This document shows, in pieces, positions 18,323 to 26,150 of a DNA stretch of 64,000 nt. The notes under the pieces are model-generated. The model saw only the letters and a list, made by a program, of their open reading frames with translations. It ran no database searches and was not told where the DNA came from. This DNA is from Streptomyces sp. IMTB 2501. Lineage in GTDB: Bacteria; Actinomycetota; Actinomycetes; Streptomycetales; Streptomycetaceae. The stretch is from positions 1 to 64,000 of the forward strand of contig NZ_MQUS01000027.1 of assembly GCF_001953885.1 (NCBI RefSeq). The letters are read 5' to 3'. The stretch's first letter is position 1. Each line of letters starts with the position of its first letter. The position numbers were made by a program, and so were the translations under genes.

Positions 18323-19444
18323 TCACCCCGCATGGTCGTGATAGCGGAGCAAAAGCATCGCGGCATCGTCATGGAGAGGTCCGGCAACATGCCGGACCAA
18401 GTCTTCGCGCAGCGCCTCAAGGGCACGTTCGGCGTCCGGTTCCTTCAACAGACCCGCTCGGTCACCCAGCGGATAGAAGGAGCCACCCAGGTCACGGGCC
18501 TCGGTGACACCGTCCGTGTACAACAGCAGCTGATCACCCGGGATGAAGTCCACCCGATAGGGCCTCGGCCCCTCAGTTCCGTGCTCACCCAGGCCCAGCG
18601 GCAGGGCGAAAGAGTCCGGCTCCGCAAAGTCGACGCCACCGTCCTCACGGACGACCATCGGGGCTGGATGCCCGTAGTTGAGGAAGACGGCATCGTGCTC
18701 CGGTCCGAACTCGGCGAGCACAGCGGTCACGAACTTCTCGCCCCCCAGCTCCCGGGCCACGCTCCGCTCCAGCCGCTCGCCCAGCCCGACCAAGTCGGGT
18801 TCGTCGTGGGCCGCCTCCCGGAAAGCGCCGAGCACGACGGCGGCGGTCTCCACCGCGGCCAGCCCCTTGCCCTGCACATCCCCCACGATCACCCGGACCC
18901 CGTGCGGCGAGGCGACCACCTCGTACAGGTCACCGCCGATACGGGCCTGAACGACCGCCGAGGTGTACGACACCGCCGCCTGGAGCGGACCCGCGGTGCG
19001 CGGTACCGGCCGCAGCAGCACGCGCTGAGCCACCTCCGCGATCGACCGCACGCTGGCCAGCTCCGCCTCCCTGCGCGAGCGCATCAAGGCCGCCACGATG
19101 CCCGCTGCGGTGACCCCGGCCACCGACGCCATCGCCGTGAATCCCCGGCGCTCCTCGAACAGCCCGTCGTACAAGCCGAGGCCCACGCACACCAGCAGAG
19201 CCACCACACCGATCAGCGCCGTACGCCGCCACCCGCCGACCAGCCCGGAGAAAGCCGGCCCCAGCGAGACCAAGGGCAAGAACCCCACCCCTGGCCCGAC
19301 GACGACGTCCGCCGCGGCCACCACGGCCATCGCCGCCAGCGGCAACCAGGACAGCATCACGGAACCGGATGCCGGTTTGAGCACGGTCACGACGTCCTCC
19401 AGCTGAACAGGGGAGCCCGCAAGCCGCCCGATCACCTCTGCCAC
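18323..19444 (-). CDS. membrane-anchored PP2C/SpoIIE-type serine phosphatase
   Basis: A 373-residue protein with a GTG start. The N-terminal 130 residues form four or five membrane helices; the C-terminal 230 residues are a SpoIIE-like PP2C domain (QARIGGDLYEVV, VIVGDVQGKGL, LLLYTDGVTEARD, DDAAMLLLRY). These contain the metal-binding Asp residues. In Streptomyces such proteins dephosphorylate anti-anti-sigma factors and so release stress sigma factors. It lies upstream of marR in a probable operon, with palindrome site e about 15 bases before its start. Confidence 0.88.
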   Translation of the reverse strand: MAEVIGRLAGSPVQLEDVVTVLKPASGSVMLSWLPLAAMAVVAAADVVVGPGVGFLPLVSLGPAFSGLVGGWRRTALIGVVALLVCVGLGLYDGLFEERRGFTAMASVAGVTAAGIVAALMRSRREAELASVRSIAEVAQRVLLRPVPRTAGPLQAAVSYTSAVVQARIGGDLYEVVASPHGVRVIVGDVQGKGLAAVETAAVVLGAFREAAHDEPDLVGLGERLERSVARELGGEKFVTAVLAEFGPEHDAVFLNYGHPAPMVVREDGGVDFAEPDSFALPLGLGEHGTEGPRPYRVDFIPGDQLLLYTDGVTEARDLGGSFYPLGDRAGLLKEPDAERALEALREDLVRHVAGPLHDDAAMLLLRYHDHAG

Positions 19445-19458
19445 AGAGGCGCCTCACA

Positions 19459-19473
19459 TTTAGACTATGCAAA
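19459..19473. promoter_or_regulatory. TTTGCA-N3-TGCAAA site e (PP2C-marR / nitroreductase)
   Basis: TTTAGA-CTA-TGCAAA: one perfect arm and one arm matching at 4 of 6. It sits in the short divergent region between the PP2C-marR operon and the nitroreductase gene and so could control both. The weaker symmetry would suit mild autoregulation. Confidence 0.5.
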
Positions 19474-19557
19474 GGTTTCCTCGACGAGCCTGCCTCTGTC
19501 CGGGCCCTTTACCCAAGAGTGGCCGAAAGCCGACACACCAGACCCCGGAAGGCAAAG

Positions 19558-20064
19558 ATGCCCCGCAGACGGACCACACCCCGCCGACCGCAACTCCCCG
19601 TCGGCTGGCAGCGCTTCGCCGCGCGACTCCCGATCCTCGTCTTTCGTGCGGGGCTGGGATGGATCTTCCGCAGGCGACTGCTCCTGCTGCACCACACCGG
19701 CCGCGTCACCGGGCTGGACCGCCTGGTGGTCCTCGAAGTGGTGGAGCACGACCCGATCGGCGGGAGCTGGACCGTCGCCTCCGGCTTCGGCCCTAGGTCA
19801 GCCTGGTACCGCAACCTGCGCGCTCGGCCGAAGACGGTCATCCAGGTGGGCAACCACCGCCACGCCGTCACGGCACACTTCCTCACGCCGGCTGACGGCG
19901 CCGACATCATGGTGCGCTACGCCCGCCGGCACCACCGGACCGCACGCCGCCTGTGTGCGTTCATGGGCCTGCCGTCAGACGGCAGCGAAGCCGGGTTCCG
20001 GGAAGCCGGCCGGGCCATTCCCTTCGTGCGACTGGACGTCGGCTCTGGTACCAGGGCGGCGTAA
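19558..20064 (+). CDS. deazaflavin (F420)-dependent nitroreductase-family protein
   Basis: 168 residues from the ATG at 19558, with GGAAGG eight bases upstream; a GTG at 19519 is an alternative. LLLLHHTGRVTGLDRLVVLEVV and WYRNLRARPKTVIQVGNHRHAVTAH are hallmarks of the Ddn/DUF385 family, split-barrel proteins that use coenzyme F420 to reduce quinones or nitro compounds. It diverges from the PP2C-marR operon, sharing site e. A decayed second copy lies at about 21460-21750 behind the second zinc-ribbon gene. Confidence 0.82.
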   Translation: MPRRRTTPRRPQLPVGWQRFAARLPILVFRAGLGWIFRRRLLLLHHTGRVTGLDRLVVLEVVEHDPIGGSWTVASGFGPRSAWYRNLRARPKTVIQVGNHRHAVTAHFLTPADGADIMVRYARRHHRTARRLCAFMGLPSDGSEAGFREAGRAIPFVRLDVGSGTRAA

Positions 20065-20225
20065 TCGCTGCGAGTGGCTCGCCAACCGGGGCCTTGCACC
20101 TGCCGGGTACACGGGAGGCCGCCGCAGGTCAGTGAGACGTTGATCGCCTGGGAAGCCATCACGCCTCTGCCCTGCCGGGCCACGCAACGGGCGGCGCCGA
20201 CGCCCCGCTTGAGCAATCAGCGTGA

Positions 20226-20642
20226 TCACCCAGAGGGGTCTGGGCCGTCAGCCTTCCCGAACCATCGATGCCAGCGCAGGGCGTCCAGTTCCTGCCACAA
20301 CTCCCCAAGTTCGATCTGGACCTGGGTGAGCCCGGTCTCCTCGGCCAACTTCTCCGGGCTGATCCTCCCATGGTGAGCCTCGACCGCACGGCCGATCTTG
20401 CCTACCCACAGCTCGGCATACACGAACGGCCGCTCCTTATACACGTCGACCAGCGCGGCCAAATGTTCGGGCGAACACGCAGTCAGCCACCGTTTCCCGT
20501 CCAATTTCGGGTCATGGCCATGGATCACCGATGAATCCGGCACCATCGCATGGACCTTGGCCTGACCCGAGATCTCTTCCCCGCACAGATCACACAGCTC
20601 TGGCAGTACCTCACTCCCGCCCGGTTCACCGCTATCGGTCAC
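20226..20642 (-). CDS. hypothetical protein with one CxxC knuckle
   Basis: A 138-residue protein of actinobacterial type that I cannot name. The N-terminal part holds CDLCGEEISG, a zinc-knuckle-like element, and another Cys (TACSPEHLAAL) that could complete a metal site. The C-terminal half is helical and charged (ISPEKLAEETGLTQVQIELGELW), resembling a small helix-turn-helix. Codon bias and start position (ATG, followed by acidic residues) support a real gene. No operon partners. Confidence 0.65.
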   Translation of the reverse strand: MTDSGEPGGSEVLPELCDLCGEEISGQAKVHAMVPDSSVIHGHDPKLDGKRWLTACSPEHLAALVDVYKERPFVYAELWVGKIGRAVEAHHGRISPEKLAEETGLTQVQIELGELWQELDALRWHRWFGKADGPDPSG

Positions 20643-21145
20643 CTACCCTTCCTACCGCCCCCCAACGACCGCTGAGCGTTACGACCCTCTGACCTCGACA
20701 GACAAACCGAAATAGCCTTCGGCCGACCCTCCCCTACACGAACGCCGCATCCGCCGTCCGGCGTGACGATCACACCGAGACGTTCGACAACGCTGTCCTC
20801 GCTCCGTACGGACATGGTGAGCATGCCGCTTCCTGAGCGATCGAGGTGAGCGACGGGGCCTGCGAGCGGCAGGTCCACTTCGGCGACGTGCACCTGGGCA
20901 CGCCCTGGGCCCCCTTGCCACTACTAGTAGATGCGCGATCAGTACGAAAAGGGATGGTCCACACAGTCTGTAGTCGGCGCGTGCCACGGGCAGGAAGACC
21001 GCGCGGGGACGAGTGGCTATGGCCTGTCGTCTGTGAAGTACGCCAAGATCGGACCTGGAGTAGACCGCCGGGGGCCTCTCAACGGACCGCTCGGCCAAGT
21101 GCCGGCTCCGAGCATGCGGTGAACGGGACACCACGTACCACTGGC
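20643..21145. other. intergenic region without a recognisable gene
   Basis: About 500 bases upstream of palindrome site f. Frames on both strands lack family signature and good codon bias. A perfect 10-bp palindrome (CTACTAGTAG, 20921-20930) is present but has no context that gives it meaning. Confidence 0.5.
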
Positions 21146-21160
21146 CTTGCGCTGTGCAAA
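21146..21160. promoter_or_regulatory. TTTGCA-N3-TGCAAA site f (zinc-ribbon gene 2)
   Basis: CTTGCG-CTG-TGCAAA, two mismatches in the left arm; GATAGT follows directly and is a good -10. Same position relative to its gene as site c has to zinc-ribbon gene 1, with a shared CGTACCA a few bases upstream, so the two promoters look homologous. Confidence 0.55.
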
Positions 21161-21208
21161 GATAGTGGTCAGAACCTCGACGGACGGAGCGTCTCGGGGA
21201 GGTCGGCC

Positions 21209-21439
21209 ATGGCCGCAGAGCATGCCCGTTGCCACCCTTGCTCGTTTCTCTGCCTCGACTGCGGGCACGGCTGGGACGGCACGTACGACATAGACATGAC
21301 GGTGGACGAACACGGCCGCATCAGCCCCGTTTACCACCTGGACGGCAGAGAATTCCCTCGCTGCCCCACCTGCAAGAGCCTTGAGATCCGCACCGTTCGG
21401 CGTGGGCGCATTTCGTCGGCACACCCCCGTATGCCATGA
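21209..21439 (+). CDS. small two-CxxC zinc-ribbon protein, paralogue 2
   Basis: 76 residues; GGGGAGG lies seven bases before the ATG at 21209. CLDCGHGWDGTYDIDM and CPTC match the paralogue at 16403 closely, including the acidic strand between the knuckles, but a short segment before the second knuckle is missing. It appears to be a duplicate that moved together with its promoter palindrome and a copy of the nitroreductase gene. Function unknown; the retained reading frame suggests it is still used. Confidence 0.75.
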   Translation: MAAEHARCHPCSFLCLDCGHGWDGTYDIDMTVDEHGRISPVYHLDGREFPRCPTCKSLEIRTVRRGRISSAHPRMP

Positions 21440-21459
21440 CGAGAAGTAGAAGCGGAGCA

Positions 21460-21750
21460 TGCCACCACCCCCTCCGGCTCGGACGAGCGCTACGTCCGGG
21501 CGCGCCACGAGCAGGATGCCTGGTTCATGACGGAGGGCAACCGCCACCATGCCGTCACAACACACCTCTCACTCCCGATAGCGGCGCCGAAATCACTGCC
21601 CGCTACGCCTGTCGACCCCCGGACAGCACGCCGTCGCTTCGCGTTCATGGGGCTACCGACGGACGGCACCGAGGCAGGGTTCGGGGGACCGGCAGGGCCG
21701 TCCTCTTCGTACGGTTGGACTCCGACAGCCGTTCCCAGTCGACGTGACCG
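21460..21750 (+). pseudogene. decayed copy of the F420 nitroreductase gene
   Basis: In pieces from different frames the sequence resembles the C-terminal two thirds of the intact gene at 19558: GNRHHAVTTHL for GNHRHAVTAHF, then TARRRFAFMGLPTDGTEAGF for TARRLCAFMGLPSDGSEAGF. Several frameshifts and the missing N-terminus make it non-functional. It follows zinc-ribbon gene 2 and supports duplication of a zinc-ribbon/nitroreductase segment. Confidence 0.7.
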
Positions 21751-21815
21751 GGAAGGAACCTCGGTCACGGCTCACGCCCCAATCCGACACTTGAGCGGAG
21801 TACCGGCGATCTGCT

Positions 21816-21830
21816 TTTGCGTCATGCAAA
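21816..21830. promoter_or_regulatory. TTTGCA-N3-TGCAAA site g (orphan)
   Basis: TTTGCG-TCA-TGCAAA, one mismatch. No intact gene follows within 400 bases on either strand; the region to 22200 shows nothing I can support. It may be the promoter of a gene since lost. Confidence 0.5.
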
Positions 21831-22204
21831 GATGGCACCGGAGTCGAGTCGGCGGTCGGGCTGCCCGGCGCCCACGGAGTGAAGCCCCGCATCGGGGGTG
21901 AGGCAACACACCGGCCGCCGACAGGCCCCCGCCATCCGGCCGCGCACCAACGCAAACCCACGGCGACGGTCCGCCCCGGCCCTCCCCTCTTTTGCTGCAC
22001 CAGCATTCAGGCATGCCCGAGCCAACAGCCCCGACCAGGCGAGACACGCGTAAGCAGGCTTTTGCATGCTGTACATGCGCTCAATCCGTGACGACCGGAC
22101 CACACGGTGTGCCTGCCGAAAATCCATCCGCGCTGGTGAGGGCTCTTCCGTCGCGCTCCGCTCGCCCCCTCTCGGGCGGGGTGCCATCTGTCCGGGGCGC
22201 GCGC

Positions 22205-22210
22205 TACAAT
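22205..22210 (+). promoter_or_regulatory. -10 element of vapBC
   Basis: TACAAT lies about 50 bases before the vapB start, in DNA with short inverted ATGTG/CACAT repeats between it and the gene. VapB proteins often bind such repeats in their own promoter. The -35 is weak. Confidence 0.4.
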
Positions 22211-22263
22211 GTGTGAGGTATGGGTAATCTTCCCACATGCCGCACATGGAGGGAGTGGTCATC

Positions 22264-22524
22264 GTGAGCGTGACCAACGTCGACCTGGACGACCAGGCCC
22301 TCGCCGAGGCCGCCGCGCTCCTTGGCACCACCACCAAGAAGGACACGATCAACGCCGCCCTCGCCGAGGTCGTCAAGCGCTACAAGCGCCGCCAGGCGGC
22401 CGAGCGGCTGGCCGAACGCGGAGCACGCGGCGACTTCGAACCCACCCGGCGCCTGTGGGAGGCGCGTAAGGCCGCGCAGCGCGTCGAGGCCGCCGCAAGC
22501 GGCGCCGACGAGGCGGCCGGGTGA
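22264..22524 (+). CDS. vapB: VapB-type antitoxin
   Basis: 86 residues from the GTG at 22264, preceded by GGAGGGAGTGGTC; the ATG at 22237 is an alternative. VTNVDLDDQALAEAAALLGTTTKKDTINAALAEVVKRY is the ribbon-helix-helix domain of VapB antitoxins (the TKKDTIN element is characteristic). The C-terminal tail would wrap the PIN toxin. Its stop overlaps the toxin start by four bases. Confidence 0.88.
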   Translation: MSVTNVDLDDQALAEAAALLGTTTKKDTINAALAEVVKRYKRRQAAERLAERGARGDFEPTRRLWEARKAAQRVEAAASGADEAAG

Positions 22525-22928
22525 TCGCGTACCTGATCGACACCAGCGCCTACGTCCACCTGGCCACCGATCCCGCCGGCCTGCGCCGCTGGGACGCCGA
22601 GATGGAAACCGGGGCCATCGGCATGTGCGAGGCCACACGGGCGGAGATCCTGTTCAGTGCCACCGGACCGGCCGACCGCGACGCGATAGAGGCCGACCTG
22701 AACGACCTGTTCGGCACGGTGCACGTCCCCAAGGATGTATGGCGCTGGGTGGACCGTGCACAGTACAAGCTGACGCAGACCGGCCAGCACCGCGCGGCCG
22801 GAGTAATCGACCTCGTACTCTGCGCGACCGCGGTACATCACGGCCTGACCGTCCTGCACCGTGACAACGACTTCGCCACCGTCGCCCGCGTTCTGGACGA
22901 GGTGGACCAGCACGACGTACGACGCTGA
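22521..22928 (+). CDS. vapC: VapC-type PIN-domain RNase toxin
   Basis: 135 residues starting at the GTG within GTGA shared with the vapB stop. PIN acidic residues are visible: D in YLIDTSAY, E in CEATRAEIL, D in GVIDLVLCATA and D in HRDNDFATVA. VapC toxins cleave tRNA or rRNA and are held inactive by VapB. The gene ends about 30 bases before the next transposase gene; its C-terminus appears complete. Confidence 0.9.
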   Translation: MIAYLIDTSAYVHLATDPAGLRRWDAEMETGAIGMCEATRAEILFSATGPADRDAIEADLNDLFGTVHVPKDVWRWVDRAQYKLTQTGQHRAAGVIDLVLCATAVHHGLTVLHRDNDFATVARVLDEVDQHDVRR

Positions 22929-22958
22929 CGTCAACGACGCGGCCTGGTCCGGACAAGG

Positions 22959-24059
22959 TCACGCGGCAGCGTGCTGGTACTCGTGGAGGATGCCGCCGAG
23001 GCGGTCACGTCGACGTATGTCGAGGCGGGCGATGCGGTCGGGTTCGGCGATCGGTGACGGGAGTGGGTGCAGCGGCCGGGCGTTGTTGATGCCCTGGTGG
23101 GGCCGGTGCTCGTTGTAGTACTTCTCGAACTCGCGCAGGACATGGAGCAGATGCCGCTGGTTCCAGACGAGGGTGCGGTCCAGCAGCTCGCGTCGGCAGG
23201 CCTGCACCCAGCGTTCCATGAGCGCGTTCATGCGGGGCATCCGGACACCGCTGAGCACGACCTCGAGGCCACCGTCCTTCAGGATCGCGTCGAACAGGGC
23301 GGGGAACTTCCCGTCCCGGTCCCGGATCAGGAATCTCGCCCGGCAGCCGGTGTCCTCCAGGTCCATGACGAGGTTCTTCGCGGCCTGGGTGACCCAGGAG
23401 GCGGTGGGCTGGGCCGTGGCGCCCGGGATGCGGATCCGCCGGGTGGCGTGCTCGATGACGGCGAACACGTACATCCGCGCCCCGGACAGCGTGACGGTCT
23501 CGAAGAAGTCGCACGCCAACGGGGCCTCGGCCTGGGACCGCAGGAAGTCCGCCCAGGTGGTGGCAGATCGTTCGGGTGCCGGGTCGATGCCGGCCTCCTT
23601 CAAGACCTCCCAGACCGTGGACGCCGCCACCTTTACCCCGAGCACGAGCAACTCGCCGTGCAGGCGCCGATAGCCCCAGCCTGGGTTTTCCCTGGCCAGG
23701 CGCAGTACCAGCGCCCGGATCGAGTACACGGTGCGCGGCCGCCCTCCGCGCTTGGGCCGGGACTGGGCGGCGTGCCGGCGGGCGATGAGGTCACGGTGCC
23801 ACCGCAGCACCGTATCCGGCCGCACCAGCAGCCGCATCCCGCCCAGCACTTCCCGGGGCAGGCCGTGGAGCAGCGCCGCCAGGAACGCCCGGTCGGCCGC
23901 GTCGAACCGGACCCGCTGCCCGTTCAGCTGCCGCTGCAGAACCTCGATCTGATGGCGCAGGGCCAGGATCTCGACATCTTTCCCGCGAGCGCTCACCGGG
24001 AGCAGCCGCAGCATCGCGAACGCGTTCGTCACGCCCAGGTACGCCAGTCTCAGCAGCAC
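22959..24059 (-). CDS. DDE integrase-core transposase, copy 3 (intact)
   Basis: A 366-residue, full-length member of the same family as copies 1, 2 and 4 and the best reference for them. The N-terminus is LLRLAYLGVTNAFAMLR, followed by the HTH region. The core carries ACDFFE, LIRDRDGKF and ALMERW, and the C-terminus ends LGGILHEYQHAA. GTG start. It has inserted directly behind vapC. Clear terminal inverted repeats could not be made out by eye. Confidence 0.88.
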   Translation of the reverse strand: MLLRLAYLGVTNAFAMLRLLPVSARGKDVEILALRHQIEVLQRQLNGQRVRFDAADRAFLAALLHGLPREVLGGMRLLVRPDTVLRWHRDLIARRHAAQSRPKRGGRPRTVYSIRALVLRLARENPGWGYRRLHGELLVLGVKVAASTVWEVLKEAGIDPAPERSATTWADFLRSQAEAPLACDFFETVTLSGARMYVFAVIEHATRRIRIPGATAQPTASWVTQAAKNLVMDLEDTGCRARFLIRDRDGKFPALFDAILKDGGLEVVLSGVRMPRMNALMERWVQACRRELLDRTLVWNQRHLLHVLREFEKYYNEHRPHQGINNARPLHPLPSPIAEPDRIARLDIRRRDRLGGILHEYQHAAA

Positions 24060-24353
24060 GGCCGATCATCATGCCGCGACCACCGCCGATCACGCGAGAG
24101 CGTCGACTAGGTCAACCCCGGCTGACGCCGAAACCCACTCCCACCTGCATGGATGAGGTAATCGGCTAGGGCAGGGTCGGGGTGCGTATCGAGTCGTGAT
24201 CAATCTGCGGGATTCGCCTCGCAGCAAAGGCCGATCACACGGCCAGCGGGCAATCGCACTGGATGCGCATGCCGGTCAGCCTGTGCGCAGGCCGATCTGG
24301 TCGCGTTCGAGCACGGAGCGGAGCTCCGAAAGGACCTGTACGGCGGCCAGTCC

Positions 24354-24686
24354 TCAGGGCCCGCCGAGAGCGCCTGCGGTCAGCTCGGCCAGCGTTTCGG
24401 TGAAGGTTGCCTCCGCCGCCTCGACGAGTTGCAGGCCGTCATCGGTCAGGTCCAGCAGTGATGAGCGACGATCCGATGGATTGGTTCGCCGTATGACCCA
24501 TGCCCGCTTCTCCAGGCGCTCGGTGCCCTTGCTGGTCACACCGATCCCGCTGGCGAACTCAGCGGCAGGGTCCGCCACCCGGGACCCAGGGTGGTCGCGC
24601 AGGAAACGCAGGAACTCCAACTGCGAGGTGACGATCCCGTGCCGCTCGCGAAGACGGTCGTTCAGCGCGTTGCCGCATGGCGGCAC
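24354..24686 (-). CDS. MarR-family regulator, short (probably N-terminally truncated)
   Basis: 110 residues with the C-terminal two thirds of a MarR protein: IVTSQLEFLRFLRDHPG, a recognition helix (GIGVTSKGTERLEKRAWV) and wing (TNPSDRRSSLLDLTDDG). The first dimerisation helix seen in normal 140-160-residue members is missing, and the frame is closed by a stop just upstream. The neighbouring binding-protein gene ends at the same spot with an odd basic tail. A deletion probably joined the two, and the protein may be non-functional. Confidence 0.6.
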   Translation of the reverse strand: MPPCGNALNDRLRERHGIVTSQLEFLRFLRDHPGSRVADPAAEFASGIGVTSKGTERLEKRAWVIRRTNPSDRRSSLLDLTDDGLQLVEAAEATFTETLAELTAGALGGP

Positions 24687-24692
24687 GCTCCG

Positions 24693-25796
24693 TCACCACC
24701 GAACGCGAGACGGGGCCGTTGGCTGGACAGACCCGAGGTTGTTGCCCCACAGAGAAGAGTCGGTGCTCTTGAGGCTGGGGACGCCGCTGTACGTGCCGCC
24801 GTCGACGGTGACGAGCGGGGCGGAGAGCTGGTCTTCCAGAAGTCCGCCGCGGACCCGCACGATGGTGCTCTCGTGGTCGGTCTTGCCGGGCTTGAACGTC
24901 TTCCCGTCGATCGCGGCCTTCAGGTACTGTAGGGCGTACTCGGCGTAAAGGTCGACTGGCTGGGACACGGTAGCGTCGATGTTGCCGTTGGAGATGTCCT
25001 TGAGCTCCCTGGGGATGCCGTCGTTGGAGACGACGAACACGTGCTTCTTGTCCCTCGGGCCGACAGACAGCCCCTGCTGCTTGAGCACGTGGAGCGTGCC
25101 GGACAGGGCCAAGCTGGACTGCATGTAGATGCCCTTGATGTCCGGGTGGGCTGTCAGGTCGGTCTGGAGCTTCTGCGCGGCGACGGCGCCGTCCCAGTTG
25201 GTGGCCTCGCCGAACACCTTGACGCCCGGGTAGTTCTTCTTCATGCAGTCGTTGAATCCCTCGGTGCGGTCACGGCCGTTGATCGATGCGAGGTCGCCCT
25301 CGAGCATCACAACCTTGCCCTTGCCGCCCAGCTTGGTGCCCAGGTACTTGCATGCCTTCTCGCCGTAGGCGCGATTGTCGGCGCGGACCACCATGTAGAC
25401 CTTGCCGGTGTCGGGGCGGGTGTCGATGGTGACGACCGGGATCTTCGCCGCCTGCAACTGCGCCAGGATCGGCGCGATGGCGAACGTGCTCTGCGGGGCC
25501 ATCGCGATGCCCTTGACGCCCTGGAGGATGAGCGTCTGCACGTTGGCGGCGAGTTTGGCGACATCGTTCTGCGAGTTGGTGGTCTTGAGCGAGAAGCCGA
25601 GCTGCTTGGCGTACTCCGGCGTGTACTTGATGTACGCGTTCCAGAAGTCGGTGTCGGAGCGCGGGTACTCGACGCCGACCAGCGGCTTGCCGCCGCTCGA
25701 CGTGGCCGTGGTGCCGGAGCCGCCGCTGCAGGCGCTGAGCAGCACCAGTGCGGAGAGGGCGGAAGCAGCGGAGCAGAGGACGGATCTGAGCCTCAT
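24693..25796 (-). CDS. sugar ABC transporter substrate-binding lipoprotein (XylF/RbsB type)
   Basis: 367 residues from the ATG at 25794-25796, preceded by GAGGAAG. It has a lipoprotein signal with lipobox LSAC and then a peripla_BP_4-type fold. It has its own promoter region (25797-26150, no gene) and lies downstream of the ABC permease gene in the same direction. The last ten residues (PTAPSRVRW) do not look native and probably result from the junction with the truncated marR gene. It likely serves the adjacent permease and ATPase; sugar not determinable. Confidence 0.85.
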   Translation of the reverse strand: MRLRSVLCSAASALSALVLLSACSGGSGTTATSSGGKPLVGVEYPRSDTDFWNAYIKYTPEYAKQLGFSLKTTNSQNDVAKLAANVQTLILQGVKGIAMAPQSTFAIAPILAQLQAAKIPVVTIDTRPDTGKVYMVVRADNRAYGEKACKYLGTKLGGKGKVVMLEGDLASINGRDRTEGFNDCMKKNYPGVKVFGEATNWDGAVAAQKLQTDLTAHPDIKGIYMQSSLALSGTLHVLKQQGLSVGPRDKKHVFVVSNDGIPRELKDISNGNIDATVSQPVDLYAEYALQYLKAAIDGKTFKPGKTDHESTIVRVRGGLLEDQLSAPLVTVDGGTYSGVPSLKSTDSSLWGNNLGSVQPTAPSRVRW

Positions 25797-26150
25797 CGGT
25801 ACTTCCTCGCGCTGGGTCCCGAAGCGCCTGCCGTCTACCCCCTCGGAAGGGCTGGCTGTGAAATCCCCATCGTGTCGAATTTGTGGTCTGATCTGTGCAG
25901 GGACGGAAGGGAGACATGCCACATCCAGCCGACATAAATCACCTCTTTATCCAACATACATGCGAAAACCTCTCTTCGTATCTGGCCAATCACCCTTGCA
26001 TGCCTGTTGACATGGACGGGATAGCCGCGGCGCTGGAACGCCAGATCGACCATGTGGGAAGCGTCCTGCGTGCACCAGGTGGCCGCGCCCGGAAGCGAGG
26101 TATCGGTGCTTCCCGAGAACTGGGCAGCGCCTACGCCGCCCGTGGAAGTG

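Noticed and set aside
22061..22075. Possible eighth TTTGCA-N3-TGCAAA site (TTTGCA-TGC-TGTACA)
   Set aside because: Right arm matches too poorly and no gene start is near; it could easily be chance.
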